From contig CAYUCE010000064.1 in the NCBI GenBank assembly GCA_964443275.1, positions 1-9,812 of the forward strand: a stretch of DNA of 9,812 nt. Direction: 5' to 3'. Shown piece by piece: positions 1-5,757 of the stretch. The DNA is from CAYUCE01 sp964443275. Lineage in GTDB: Bacteria; Bipolaricaulota; Bipolaricaulia; CAYUCE01. The notes below the pieces were generated by a model. It had not been told where the DNA came from. It saw only the letters and a list, made by a program, of their open reading frames with translations, and ran no database searches. How positions within the stretch are numbered: position 1 is the first letter of the stretch; every line of letters starts with the position of its first letter. Made by a program: the position numbers and the translations under genes.

Positions 1-615
1 ATCGTAATTATGTTAGGTGTTGCCTACGGTTTTTATGTCAACGGGCCACCTCCGATTTCTCTGATAGAAATACCCGGCTTGCAACTACCTCCATTATCTT
101 CTTTCCCCCAGGCGATACTCGAAGGTGCCTTTCCTCAATTTCTGTTAAGTGTGGGCAATGCGGTGCTGGCCACCTCCCTTCTCTTTCAAGACCTATTGGG
201 GCAAAAAGTGGATCCTGATGGTATTTCTAAGTCCATGGGTATTATGTGTTTGACCTCCAGCCTGTTCGGAGGGTTCCCCATGTGTCATGGGTCGGGAGGC
301 CTTGCCGGTCAATACAGGTTTGGGGCCAGGACCGGAGGGTCAAACATTATTCTGGGCTTAGTTTACTTGGGAGTGGCTTTAATTGCCGGTTCCCCGCACT
401 TCTTAGATTTCTTTCCCTACTCGATACTGGGGGCATTGCTGGTGTTCATCTCTTTGGAACTGGGACTGGCTGCCAAGGATACTGATCACTGGCCGGTTAC
501 TATCCTGACCGGGGTAGCTTCCTTCTTTACTAACATCGGCATAGGTTTCTTAATCGGGCTGGTTGTTTCAAAACTTCTGCAGAAAAGCCCCATGGAAGAT
601 AGGTACTCCGATTAG
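1..615 (+). CDS. MOT1-family sulfate/molybdate permease, C-terminal part (5' truncated by window edge)
   Basis: Inner-membrane oxyanion permease of the MOT1 (putative sulfate/molybdate transporter) family, related to SulP. The reading frame is open from base 1, so about 204 codons of the C-terminal part are visible; the usual family length is roughly 350-450 residues, so the N-terminal half lies upstream. The decisive signature is around bases 265-350: a GGFPMCHGSGGLAGQY stretch followed by RFGARTGG, the conserved MOT1 motif thought to line the substrate path. Upstream of it NAVLATSLL and QDLLGQK fit the preceding helix and loop. Three or four hydrophobic segments follow, ending in a short polar tail and a TAG stop. 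Substrate (sulfate or molybdate) cannot be settled from this part. About 130 bases separate it from the MFS gene, so co-transcription is uncertain. Confidence 0.85.
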   Translation: MVIMLGVAYGFYVNGPPPISLIEIPGLQLPPLSSFPQAILEGAFPQFLLSVGNAVLATSLLFQDLLGQKVDPDGISKSMGIMCLTSSLFGGFPMCHGSGGLAGQYRFGARTGGSNIILGLVYLGVALIAGSPHFLDFFPYSILGALLVFISLELGLAAKDTDHWPVTILTGVASFFTNIGIGFLIGLVVSKLLQKSPMEDRYSD

Positions 616-744
616 GAGTTTTACCCTCTATGCTTGAGGAGGCGGAAGAATGATAGATTAATAGATAAAAACGCTAATTCTAGGTTTAGGGTTTTATGTT
701 GTCCTAGTGTCTAAATAAACATAATCTTGCATGCAGGAAATTTT

Positions 745-1887
745 ATGGAAAAAACGTTTTTTACAGCCTTAGCTCTACTCGGATTTTTGGTTCAGGGAGA
801 TAATACAGTGATTTCCCCTGTTCTACCAGATATAGCCAGCGATCTGAATATTTTAATACCCCAGGCTGCTATTGCAGTTGCTGGATACCTGATACCCTTT
901 GGCATTTTTGCTCTTCTGCACGGTCCCCTCGCAGATCGTTTCGGACAGGGGAAGATAATAGGTGTTGCGGCCTTTGGTACCGCAGTCTTCTCCAGTGCAA
1001 GCGGATTGGCTTCTTCGCTTCCTATCCTGATCATTTTTCGGGGAATAAATGGATTTTTTGCTGCTGGCATTATTCCTATCACAGTTTCCTTAATTGGGGA
1101 TATCATGGAAGGACAAGAGAAACAGAATCAAATTGGAGCCTACCTGGGTTTTACCTTTTTAGGACAGGCTGCTGGAACCGCTTTAGGGGGCAGTTTAACT
1201 CATTATTTCAGTTGGCGTGGGGTTTTCATTCTTTACGGCCTTCTGGAGTTGGTGGCGGCCATAATTATTTATAAAAAGCTCAATTTAGCGGAAGGGCCAT
1301 CTCCAAATAAGTCTGATATCAAATACAGCTCACTGCTGAAAAAACCGGTAATTTATTCCACTTTACCTTTAATTTTAACTAACGGTTTTATCGTCTATGG
1401 ATCTTTTGCCTATCTGGGTTCTCATTTGAAGGAGGTCTATGACCTCAATTATTTATGGATAGGAATTATTCTTTCCTCTTTCGGGTTGGCCGCTTTTAGT
1501 GTGGGCAAGGAATCAGGCCGGTTAAGAAAGTTGTTATCAGACAGTTATTTTGTTCTCTTTGGATTAATGGGAAGCCTTTCTTTGCTGCTTTATATTTACG
1601 CTGGGGTATATAACTTTCTGATTCTAATTATTTCTCTTTTAGGTTTTGGGGGGGCCTTTATTGGGTTCCAATCGGCGTTTATTACCATAGCTCAAAGCCA
1701 GTCTCCACAAAACACCGGGACTGTAATGGCTTTAGTTGCCTTCTCTTTATTCGGCGGTGGAGGCATTGGCACTATAGTTAATAGGCAAATACTAATCTTT
1801 CATAGTTATATTCTGATCTATATTACGGCTTCCGCACTTTTTATTTTGTTAGGTATAGGTTCATATCTTTTATTAAAAAATAAGTGA
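745..1887 (+). CDS. MFS transporter, DHA1-type multidrug efflux family
   Basis: Major facilitator superfamily permease of about 380 residues, the normal size for a 12-helix DHA1 drug:H+ antiporter. Residues below are counted from the ATG at 745. Visible signatures: DNTVISPVLPDI at 19-30 (helix 1 motif), the loop 2-3 motif A GPLADRFGQGKIIG at 60-73, Arg99 in helix 4 within FRGINGFFAAG (motif B), and the helix 5 antiporter motif C region GQAAGTALGG at 140-149, with Thr in place of the usual Pro. The second half is hydrophobic, with a glycine-rich helix near the C-terminus. The frame also permits TTG at 727, but ATG 745 has AGGA (735-738) about six bases upstream and begins with a normal MEKTFF, so I prefer it. 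The substrate is unknown; it probably exports a small hydrophobic compound. The gene ends about 20 bases before the insertion-sequence remnant. Confidence 0.88.
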   Translation: MEKTFFTALALLGFLVQGDNTVISPVLPDIASDLNILIPQAAIAVAGYLIPFGIFALLHGPLADRFGQGKIIGVAAFGTAVFSSASGLASSLPILIIFRGINGFFAAGIIPITVSLIGDIMEGQEKQNQIGAYLGFTFLGQAAGTALGGSLTHYFSWRGVFILYGLLELVAAIIIYKKLNLAEGPSPNKSDIKYSSLLKKPVIYSTLPLILTNGFIVYGSFAYLGSHLKEVYDLNYLWIGIILSSFGLAAFSVGKESGRLRKLLSDSYFVLFGLMGSLSLLLYIYAGVYNFLILIISLLGFGGAFIGFQSAFITIAQSQSPQNTGTVMALVAFSLFGGGGIGTIVNRQILIFHSYILIYITASALFILLGIGSYLLLKNK

Positions 1888-1904
1888 TATCAACGCGTGT
1901 TGAC

Positions 1905-2432
1905 TCAGATATTGTGACCGATCCAGGTTTGTGGTAACCACCACAAGTTATCCAGGTGATGCCTCCCGCTTTTGGTCATTTTGGGGTTTCCCTTTTCGCT
2001 TTCCTCGGTGGTTTCAGGTTGCGGTTTATTATAGGTGAATAGAAACTTAAGTCCTATACTACAGACTCCTTTATCCTCCTCCACCCTCTTTGTGCTCTTA
2101 CATGCCCCAAAGACTGGTTTCAACGCGCTTTTCTCGGTAAAGAATCCCGGTATGACCTTTGGTCCTCCTCTTTTCTTCTAGGAAATTCCTCTCCAGCATG
2201 TTAGTAGTCCTTATATACTTATAATGTGCTTGCGGGCATCTCATATAGGCTATGCAGACCTCAAAGTCATCCTTAAAACAATCCATAACTGAAGGGAATT
2301 GGTCTTTGTATTCTTCTTGTATGGTTGGTCAGCCGAGCTATCTCTGATACCGACACTTCTAGATCGTTTAGATACTTGATCGAAGATCTTTCTACCTTTT
2401 TCAACACTTGCTCCTTCACCAACGACTATCAA
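1905..2432 (-). pseudogene. Decayed IS256/Mutator-family transposase, C-terminal fragment
   Basis: Read on the minus strand, this is a broken transposase C-terminal region spread over different frames. Upstream in the fragment is a helical stretch (VLKKVERSSIKYLNDLEV, about 2410-2350). A frame change follows, then EEYKDQFPSVMDCF and the family hallmark HYKYIRTTNMLERNF followed by EEKRRTK (about 2315-2160). That block matches the IRTTNLLER/EERRRTK motif conserved in Mutator-type transposases. Near 2155 the frame changes again, and translation resumes as KVIPGFFTEKSALKPVFG, equivalent to the family's VIPRFFTEK...LVFA. The N-terminal DDE catalytic domain is missing and no terminal inverted repeats were seen. 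It is an inactive insertion-sequence relic lying between the MFS gene and the metal cassette, consistent with past rearrangement here. The exact borders are uncertain. Confidence 0.8.
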
Positions 2433-2466
2433 CTTTCCTCAGATGAACTGGTCACCACCCTTACCC

Positions 2467-2494
2467 TTGAAATATCTATGACTTTTATTATAAT
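2467..2494 (+). promoter_or_regulatory. Sigma70-type promoter of the metal cassette
   Basis: TTGAAA (2467-2472), a 16-base spacer, then a perfect TATAAT (2489-2494). This places transcription start near 2501, about 35 bases before the ATG at 2537 with its AAAGGAG ribosome site at 2521-2527. It is the best consensus-like promoter in the window. The spacer is one base shorter than the optimum. Confidence 0.7.
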
Positions 2495-2518
2495 ATTTAA
2501 GTAGTTAGCGATATTATA
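2489..2518. promoter_or_regulatory. Inverted repeat overlapping the -10 box; candidate operator
   Basis: TATAATAT (2489-2496) and ATATTATA (2511-2518) form a perfect 8-base inverted repeat with a 14-base centre. The left arm contains the -10 hexamer and the right arm lies just after the expected transcription start. A dimeric winged-helix repressor bound here would block polymerase. The obvious candidate is the regulator encoded at 2927. AT-rich dyads of this general form are typical of ArsR/SmtB-type operators. AT-rich sequence forms such dyads by chance, so binding is an inference. Confidence 0.45.
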
Positions 2519-2536
2519 TAAAAGGAGTGATTAACA

Positions 2537-2806
2537 ATGTGCTGTGAATACAGAGTTCCCACGGGAAGTCACGGGCATGGACCTTCAGGAAGAGGCCATC
2601 ACCACAGTAGGGGGTTTCACTGTTGTGGAATTCAAGGAGAAAAGCCGTTTGGTGCCCCAATCTGTAAACCCTCCCCTCCCGGCCAAGGTTTCCCTCTTTG
2701 GAGACGATTTAGATCCAGCGAGGAACGAAAAGAAGCCCTTAAGCGGTATATTGGACAGCTTGAGCAAGAACTGAAGGGTGCAAAAGAAATGTTGGAAGAG
2801 CTTTAG
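2537..2806 (+). CDS. Small Cys/His-rich protein with C-terminal coiled coil (putative metal-binding, DUF5320-like layout)
   Basis: An 89-residue protein with two parts. Residues 1-45 are rich in possible metal ligands: Cys2-Cys3, HGHG at 12-15, HHH at 21-23, HCC at 28-30 and Cys43. The segment between is rich in Gly and Pro. Residues 60-89 (from SSEERKEAL to the end) are a charged amphipathic helix likely to form a coiled coil. A Gly/Cys-rich head plus a short coiled-coil tail resembles the DUF5320 small proteins, though the head differs. The ATG at 2537 has AAAGGAGTG seven bases upstream and follows the cassette promoter. Being the first gene before a metal-type regulator and permease, it may be a metal buffer or chaperone; that role is inferred. 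An overlapping frame from 2544 gives a protein-like 76-residue reading but has poor ribosome-site spacing. Confidence 0.65.
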   Translation: MCCEYRVPTGSHGHGPSGRGHHHSRGFHCCGIQGEKPFGAPICKPSPPGQGFPLWRRFRSSEERKEALKRYIGQLEQELKGAKEMLEEL

Positions 2807-2824
2807 AAAATTTAGAACCTTCAT

Positions 2825-2848
2825 CCTCGCCAATATAGCGGGGCTTTT
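2825..2848 (+). terminator. Hairpin with short T-run; partial terminator or attenuator
   Basis: CCTCGC (2825-2830) pairs with GCGGGG (2838-2843) around a 7-base loop, with one G-U pair, and is followed by CTTTT. It lies 18 bases after the Cys/His-rich protein gene and about 80 bases before the regulator. The stem is short and the T-run has four bases, so it is probably leaky. It could set a higher transcript level for the first gene than for the regulator and permease. Confidence 0.4.
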
Positions 2849-2926
2849 ACTGAGGTTGTTTTAGTTTGAATTTCAGAAAGCGGTAAAAACCAATCGTTTA
2901 AAACAGGACGAAAAGGAGGAGAACAA

Positions 2927-3268
2927 ATGTGCAAAACGCATGGAAATTGTGGAGGCAGAAGCGAGCACAGAAAAAGAATGGAAACGTTGAGAGGTTTGGC
3001 CAAAGCACTTCACGGCCCACCGCGATGGGAGATTATCGATATCATCGGAGAAGGAGAGGTAACCACGGGAGACATTCGTAAAGAGATGAAAGATAGAGGC
3101 TACGAGCTCTCCCAACCCGGGTTATACTATCACCTCTCGGAACTAAAAGAAGCTGGAATTATTGAAGTTTCCGGTTACCTCGAAGAGGGAATGGGAGCAC
3201 CGGAAAAGAAGTGGTCACTTCGAAAGAGAAAAATTGAGATCGACCTTCTGGGGTCTGACCAAGATTAA
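2927..3268 (+). CDS. Small winged-helix transcriptional regulator (ArsR/HTH_20-like) with Cys/His N-terminus
   Basis: A 113-residue DNA-binding protein. From about residue 23 it has the helical order of an ArsR-type winged helix: LAKALHGPPRWEIIDII (first helices), TTGDIRKEM (helix before the turn), LSQPGLYYHLSELKEAGII (recognition helix), then a beta wing around VSGYLEEGMGAPEKKWSL. The usual ArsR ELCVCDL metal motif is absent. Instead the first residues hold Cys2, His5, Cys8 and His14, an extended tail that could sense a metal. The ATG follows AAAGGAGGAG at the right distance. The gene ends two bases before the first permease half, a layout typical of a regulator controlling its own efflux operon. 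The likely target is the dyad at 2489-2518. The inducer is unknown. Confidence 0.8.
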   Translation: MCKTHGNCGGRSEHRKRMETLRGLAKALHGPPRWEIIDIIGEGEVTTGDIRKEMKDRGYELSQPGLYYHLSELKEAGIIEVSGYLEEGMGAPEKKWSLRKRKIEIDLLGSDQD

Positions 3269-3270
3269 CC

Positions 3271-3753
3271 ATGAGCACTACAGCACTGCTCATCAATGGG
3301 TTTGCATTACTCGGGTTGATCATTTCTTTTTTCAAGGATAAGGAAAAGTCCCTCCAAGGGCTAAAAGTGGCCGGGAAATCCTTCTTCAAGATCCTACCCA
3401 TGGTACTCATAATAGTAATTTTGGTAGGGGTGATGCTGGGATTTGTGCCCCCGGAGGGGATTGAGAGGTTCTTTGGTCAACAGTCAGGGATAATTGGAGT
3501 CCTTATAATTGGGTCAGTGGGGGCATTATTGCATATTCCTTCTCTCATTGCCTTTCCCCTCGCTGGTTCCCTATTGGAGAGCGGAGCTTCCATAGCTGCT
3601 GCGGCTGCTTTCATAACCACCCTGACCATGATCGGAACCGTCTACCTGCCGGTAGAAATAAAGATCCTGGGAAAGAAACTCGCCTTACTCAGAAATGGAC
3701 TAAGTTTCGCGGTGGCAATAGCCATTTCATTGTTGATGGGGTTGATATTATGA
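3271..3753 (+). CDS. Half-size permease, first subunit (COG0701 / ArsP_1-like)
   Basis: A 160-residue integral membrane protein resembling the N-terminal half of COG0701 permeases (Pfam ArsP_1, formerly DUF318), whose members export arsenicals or heavy metals or are uncharacterised. Hydrophobic segments lie at about 5-21, 41-59, 73-95, 105-128 and 142-160. The signature block is GALLHIPSLIAFPLAGSLL at about 84-102, followed by an alanine-rich helix and VYLPVEIKILG. Full-length family members are usually 300-450 residues, so this is one half. The next gene supplies the other and overlaps it by the four bases ATGA, pointing to coupled translation of a two-subunit transporter. No good ribosome site precedes its ATG, only two bases after the regulator stop, so it too is probably translated by coupling. 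The substrate is not known. Confidence 0.78.
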   Translation: MSTTALLINGFALLGLIISFFKDKEKSLQGLKVAGKSFFKILPMVLIIVILVGVMLGFVPPEGIERFFGQQSGIIGVLIIGSVGALLHIPSLIAFPLAGSLLESGASIAAAAAFITTLTMIGTVYLPVEIKILGKKLALLRNGLSFAVAIAISLLMGLIL

Positions 3754-4301
3754 GCTCCCCTAAACCAGAAGGTAAGGAAAACAAGAAAAAAGAGATGATC
3801 CGGGATTGGGTTCTTTTGGCCCTGGCGGTAATAGCCGCTGCGGTTCTCCTCTCCTTTTATCCTGGTAAAATAGAGCCCACAATTTCCACATCCCAAAACT
3901 ACTTGATGGAGATGGTTTGGATACTGCCGGCTGTGATGGTACTTATGGGGCTATTCAAAGTGTGGATCTCCAGGGAAATGGTGGTGAAATATTTGGGTAA
4001 GGCCTCGGGTTTTAAGGGAATACTTATTGCTGCAGCTCTTGGTGCGACCCCCACCGGACCGCTTTATGTGGCCTTTCCTCTGGCTGCCGCCATGATCGGC
4101 AAGGGGGCCCGTATCATGAATATCATCGTCTTTCTGTCGGCTTGGGCTTGTATAAAACTGCCTCAGGAGATGGTCGAGCTTCAGTTTCTGGGGTTGGACT
4201 TTATGGTGACCCGACTAATATTGACCATCGTTTTGGTATCAATAATGGGTTTGGTCATTGAAAAAATCGTTGAGAAAACCGAGTTAGCTTTAGAAATTTG
4301 A
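3750..4301 (+). CDS. Half-size permease, second subunit (COG0701 / ArsP_1-like)
   Basis: A 183-residue membrane protein, the partner of the preceding half-permease. It starts with a lysine-rich cytosolic tail (residues 5-18), then hydrophobic segments at about 20-36, 52-72, 90-117, 122-136 and 152-171. GATPTGPLYVAFPLAAAM at about 98-115 aligns with the IPSLIAFPLAGSLL block of the first subunit. The following KGARIMNIIVFLSAW and LPQEM also correspond to the first subunit's SGASIAAAAAF and LPVEI. The two proteins are therefore ancient duplicates, matching the two repeats of single-chain family members. The only cysteine is Cys134, in a transmembrane helix (AWACIKLP), and it could contact a soft metal. 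The start overlaps the previous stop (ATGA), so the two are expected in equal amounts. The cupin gene follows after 94 bases. Confidence 0.78.
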   Translation: MSSPKPEGKENKKKEMIRDWVLLALAVIAAAVLLSFYPGKIEPTISTSQNYLMEMVWILPAVMVLMGLFKVWISREMVVKYLGKASGFKGILIAAALGATPTGPLYVAFPLAAAMIGKGARIMNIIVFLSAWACIKLPQEMVELQFLGLDFMVTRLILTIVLVSIMGLVIEKIVEKTELALEI

Positions 4302-4395
4302 GTGTAGCAGATTGTATAAGTTGAAGTTTGAGCCAAGTTATTAATGTTAAGTGATCCCAAATTTAAGAGGGAAATGAAGCACTAGGAGGTAAAAA

Positions 4396-4689
4396 ATGCA
4401 AATATTCGATCTGACTGAGATTAAACCGGCCCAAAAAGCGGAAGTCTTCTTCGAGGTGGACGAATTCAATATGAGAATAGTGAGGCTTTCGGCCGGTGAG
4501 GAAATCCCTGCGTGTGAGATGTCCACTTACGTAATTTTCGCCGTTCTGGACGGGGAAGCAAAGGCCACGGTAGATGGAGAAGAGACCGGTTTACAGAAAG
4601 GCGAATGCCTGGTCACTGGCCCGGTGACCCTTTCCTTAAAGACGAAAAAGGGAGTAAAAATCATGGGTATACAGGTAAGTAAGGGATAG
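4396..4689 (+). CDS. Small cupin-fold protein with Cys/Met replacing the His ligands
   Basis: A 97-residue single-domain cupin, the usual size of a minimal one. The pattern is visible: Gly34 followed by five residues and the ligand site, then VIFAVLDGEAKATVDGEE (46-63), KGECLVTGP (68-76) and a final strand pair. In canonical motif 1, G(x)5HxH, the two histidines would fall at 40 and 42; here they are Cys40 and Met42. No Glu follows at the expected place. The histidine of motif 2 is also missing, with Cys71 nearby. The protein therefore does not carry the usual Fe/Mn 3-His-1-Glu site and may bind a soft metal or metalloid, or none. The start is clear: TAGGAGGT lies six bases upstream. It follows the permease pair, so I place it in the same cassette. 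Confidence 0.72.
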   Translation: MQIFDLTEIKPAQKAEVFFEVDEFNMRIVRLSAGEEIPACEMSTYVIFAVLDGEAKATVDGEETGLQKGECLVTGPVTLSLKTKKGVKIMGIQVSKG

Positions 4690-4729
4690 ACCACAGGAGA
4701 TTTTGAAGATGTTAAGGTTCTTTGGGTTT

Positions 4730-4761
4730 TTCTTCATAGGTTCTTTATATCTTTTTGTTAT
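4730..4761 (+). repeat. Leader element copy 1 (promoter-like repeat upstream of the 46-residue gene)
   Basis: A 32-base block matching 9238-9269 at 27 positions; all five differences are C/T exchanges. The fully conserved core is AGGTTCTTTATATCT (4738-4752), followed at the same distance by TGTTAT (4756-4761), which resembles an extended -10 box. A shorter direct repeat, AGGTTCTTT, occurs at 4715-4723 and again at 4738-4746 (23-base period). It sits 45 bases before the ATG at 4807. It is either a shared promoter/operator or a duplicated leader. Confidence 0.6.
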
Positions 4762-4806
4762 GTTATATGAGCGATTAACGATTTACTTTATAAGGAGGGA
4801 CAATCA

Positions 4807-4947
4807 ATGAGCAAAACAAGGAAATTATTTACAGACTGGATTGAAACAGTATTGGGAGCTACCTTCAGGGCAGCATTGATATTCGGTATTATCACAGATC
4901 TGGCCCGATGTAAGATAGAAGCTAAAAGGAGGATATTAAACGGTTAA
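4807..4947 (+). CDS. Unrecognised 46-residue basic protein with a short hydrophobic helix
   Basis: A small open frame with a near-perfect ribosome site: AAGGAGGG at 4793-4800, six bases before the ATG. The product starts with a basic, amphipathic stretch (MSKTRKLFTDWIETVLG), has a hydrophobic segment at about 16-33 (LGATFRAALIFGIITDLA), then Cys35 and a basic tail (KIEAKRRILNG). That layout suggests a membrane-associated or single-pass peptide with positively charged ends. I do not recognise a family. It is preceded by the leader element at 4730 and followed by the structured stretch 4955-5050. A role as a regulatory or toxin-like peptide, or as an accessory subunit of the downstream transporter, is possible but unsupported. 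Confidence 0.55.
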   Translation: MSKTRKLFTDWIETVLGATFRAALIFGIITDLARCKIEAKRRILNG

Positions 4948-4954
4948 GATGAAC

Positions 4955-5050
4955 TTGGCAGTGGAGTTCCCACACCTCTCACTCTCTCTCCTGCTGCCAA
5001 CTGCGGGGCTGGAGTGGGAGCGGTGTTCATTCCACGCTCCCACTCCACTG
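4955..5050 (+). promoter_or_regulatory. Structured leader with two mutually exclusive RNA folds
   Basis: This stretch between the 46-residue gene and the transporter operon is rich in complementary blocks. Fold B has 4955-4961 paired with 4994-5000 (TTGGCAG/CTGCCAA), then a perfect 13-base stem 5010-5022 with 5035-5047 around a 12-base loop. Fold A has an outer stem 4959-4967 with 5042-5050 (CAGTGGAGT/ACTCCACTG) enclosing 4976-4985 with 5011-5020 (CTCTCACTCT/GGAGTGGGAG, two G-U pairs). The folds share strands and exclude each other. No T-run follows the strong hairpin, so it is not a simple intrinsic terminator. I know of no matching riboswitch class. Confidence 0.5.
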
Positions 5051-5098
5051 AGCTCTTACCAAAGTAAACCAAACTATAGAAAGTGGAGGTAGATAAAG

Positions 5099-5740
5099 AT
5101 GTTAAATGGAGGAGTAAGTAAAATCAAATGGGTGCTCATTTTGGGAGCGATCTGTGTTTTGTTAGTCGGAAGCTGGGCAATGGCCCAGCGTTTTTTCGGC
5201 ATGGGTGATTATCCAGGTGGAAGGTTAAAGGTAGTTTATGAACTGGACGATGGAGATCCAGACACTTCACCGGCCATTTATACCATGGAGGTTGCACCGG
5301 ATCCGGACGGGAATGGGTATGACATCAGAGAGGTAACTGAAAGTCAGGACCGGCCGGCCGATGAGGTAAATCTAGGTTTTGGGGCGGCCGGGGCTGCAGG
5401 TGGTGCAGGAGCTACGTTCGAGGAGGAAGAAGACGTAGAACGCATCGATATGTCTCCACTAGATGTCTTGGACGACCGGGAGGTGGCGCTTAACCCCGAT
5501 GATCAGTATCTACTGCCGGATGGAGCTATAATAAAGACGGGCAAGCGGGACAAAATAGCCGGAATCGAGGTAGTTAGGGCTGTCTATACCCACCCCAACT
5601 ACCCTGCCCAAAAAGTGGAGTTGGCCCTGGCGGATATTGAGACCAGTAAGCTACTTCCCTTACCTCCTCTGATGGTACGCTATTATAAAGGCGAAGTGGA
5701 TCGCATCACGAAATTGGTTGAGTTCAACTATACCAAATAG
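5099..5740 (+). CDS. Exported protein of the ABC operon, possibly LolA-like
   Basis: A 213-residue protein with an N-terminal signal: a basic start (KIKW at 8-11), a hydrophobic core at about 11-25, and a likely cleavage site AMA-Q at 27-30. The mature part is acidic and predicted mostly beta. It has a low-complexity GAAGAAGGAGA segment (95-105) followed by an EEEEED run (108-112). The C-terminal 60 residues contain VELALADIETSKLLPLPP, then MVRYYKGEVDRITKLVEF. This resembles the strand order of LolA/outer-membrane-lipoprotein-sorting proteins, where a KxTLLPL-type turn precedes xxYYDKxG. The resemblance is only by eye. The start has GGAGGT eight bases upstream. It is followed 17 bases later by the ATPase and is probably the periplasmic partner of that transporter. 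It is not a HlyD/MacA-type adaptor. Confidence 0.7.
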   Translation: MLNGGVSKIKWVLILGAICVLLVGSWAMAQRFFGMGDYPGGRLKVVYELDDGDPDTSPAIYTMEVAPDPDGNGYDIREVTESQDRPADEVNLGFGAAGAAGGAGATFEEEEDVERIDMSPLDVLDDREVALNPDDQYLLPDGAIIKTGKRDKIAGIEVVRAVYTHPNYPAQKVELALADIETSKLLPLPPLMVRYYKGEVDRITKLVEFNYTK

Positions 5741-5757
5741 GAGTTGAATAAAACAGC

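Noticed and set aside
630..660. Tiny frames (MLEEAEE, MID) after GAGGAGG between the MOT1 gene and the MFS gene
   Set aside because: Too short to support as genes despite the AGGAGG-like string; no conserved feature visible.
2544..2774. Overlapping 76-residue frame (MNTEFPREVTG...) within the Cys/His-rich gene
   Set aside because: It reads fairly protein-like, but its ATG is about 14 bases from the ribosome site, and the competing frame has correct spacing, ligand clusters and a coiled-coil tail.
4344..4385. 13-codon frame between the second permease half and the cupin
   Set aside because: Very short, no ribosome site, no recognisable content.
5010..5047. Perfect 13-base stem as an intrinsic terminator for the 46-residue gene
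   Set aside because: No T-run follows, and alternative pairings involve both arms, so a switching leader explains it better.
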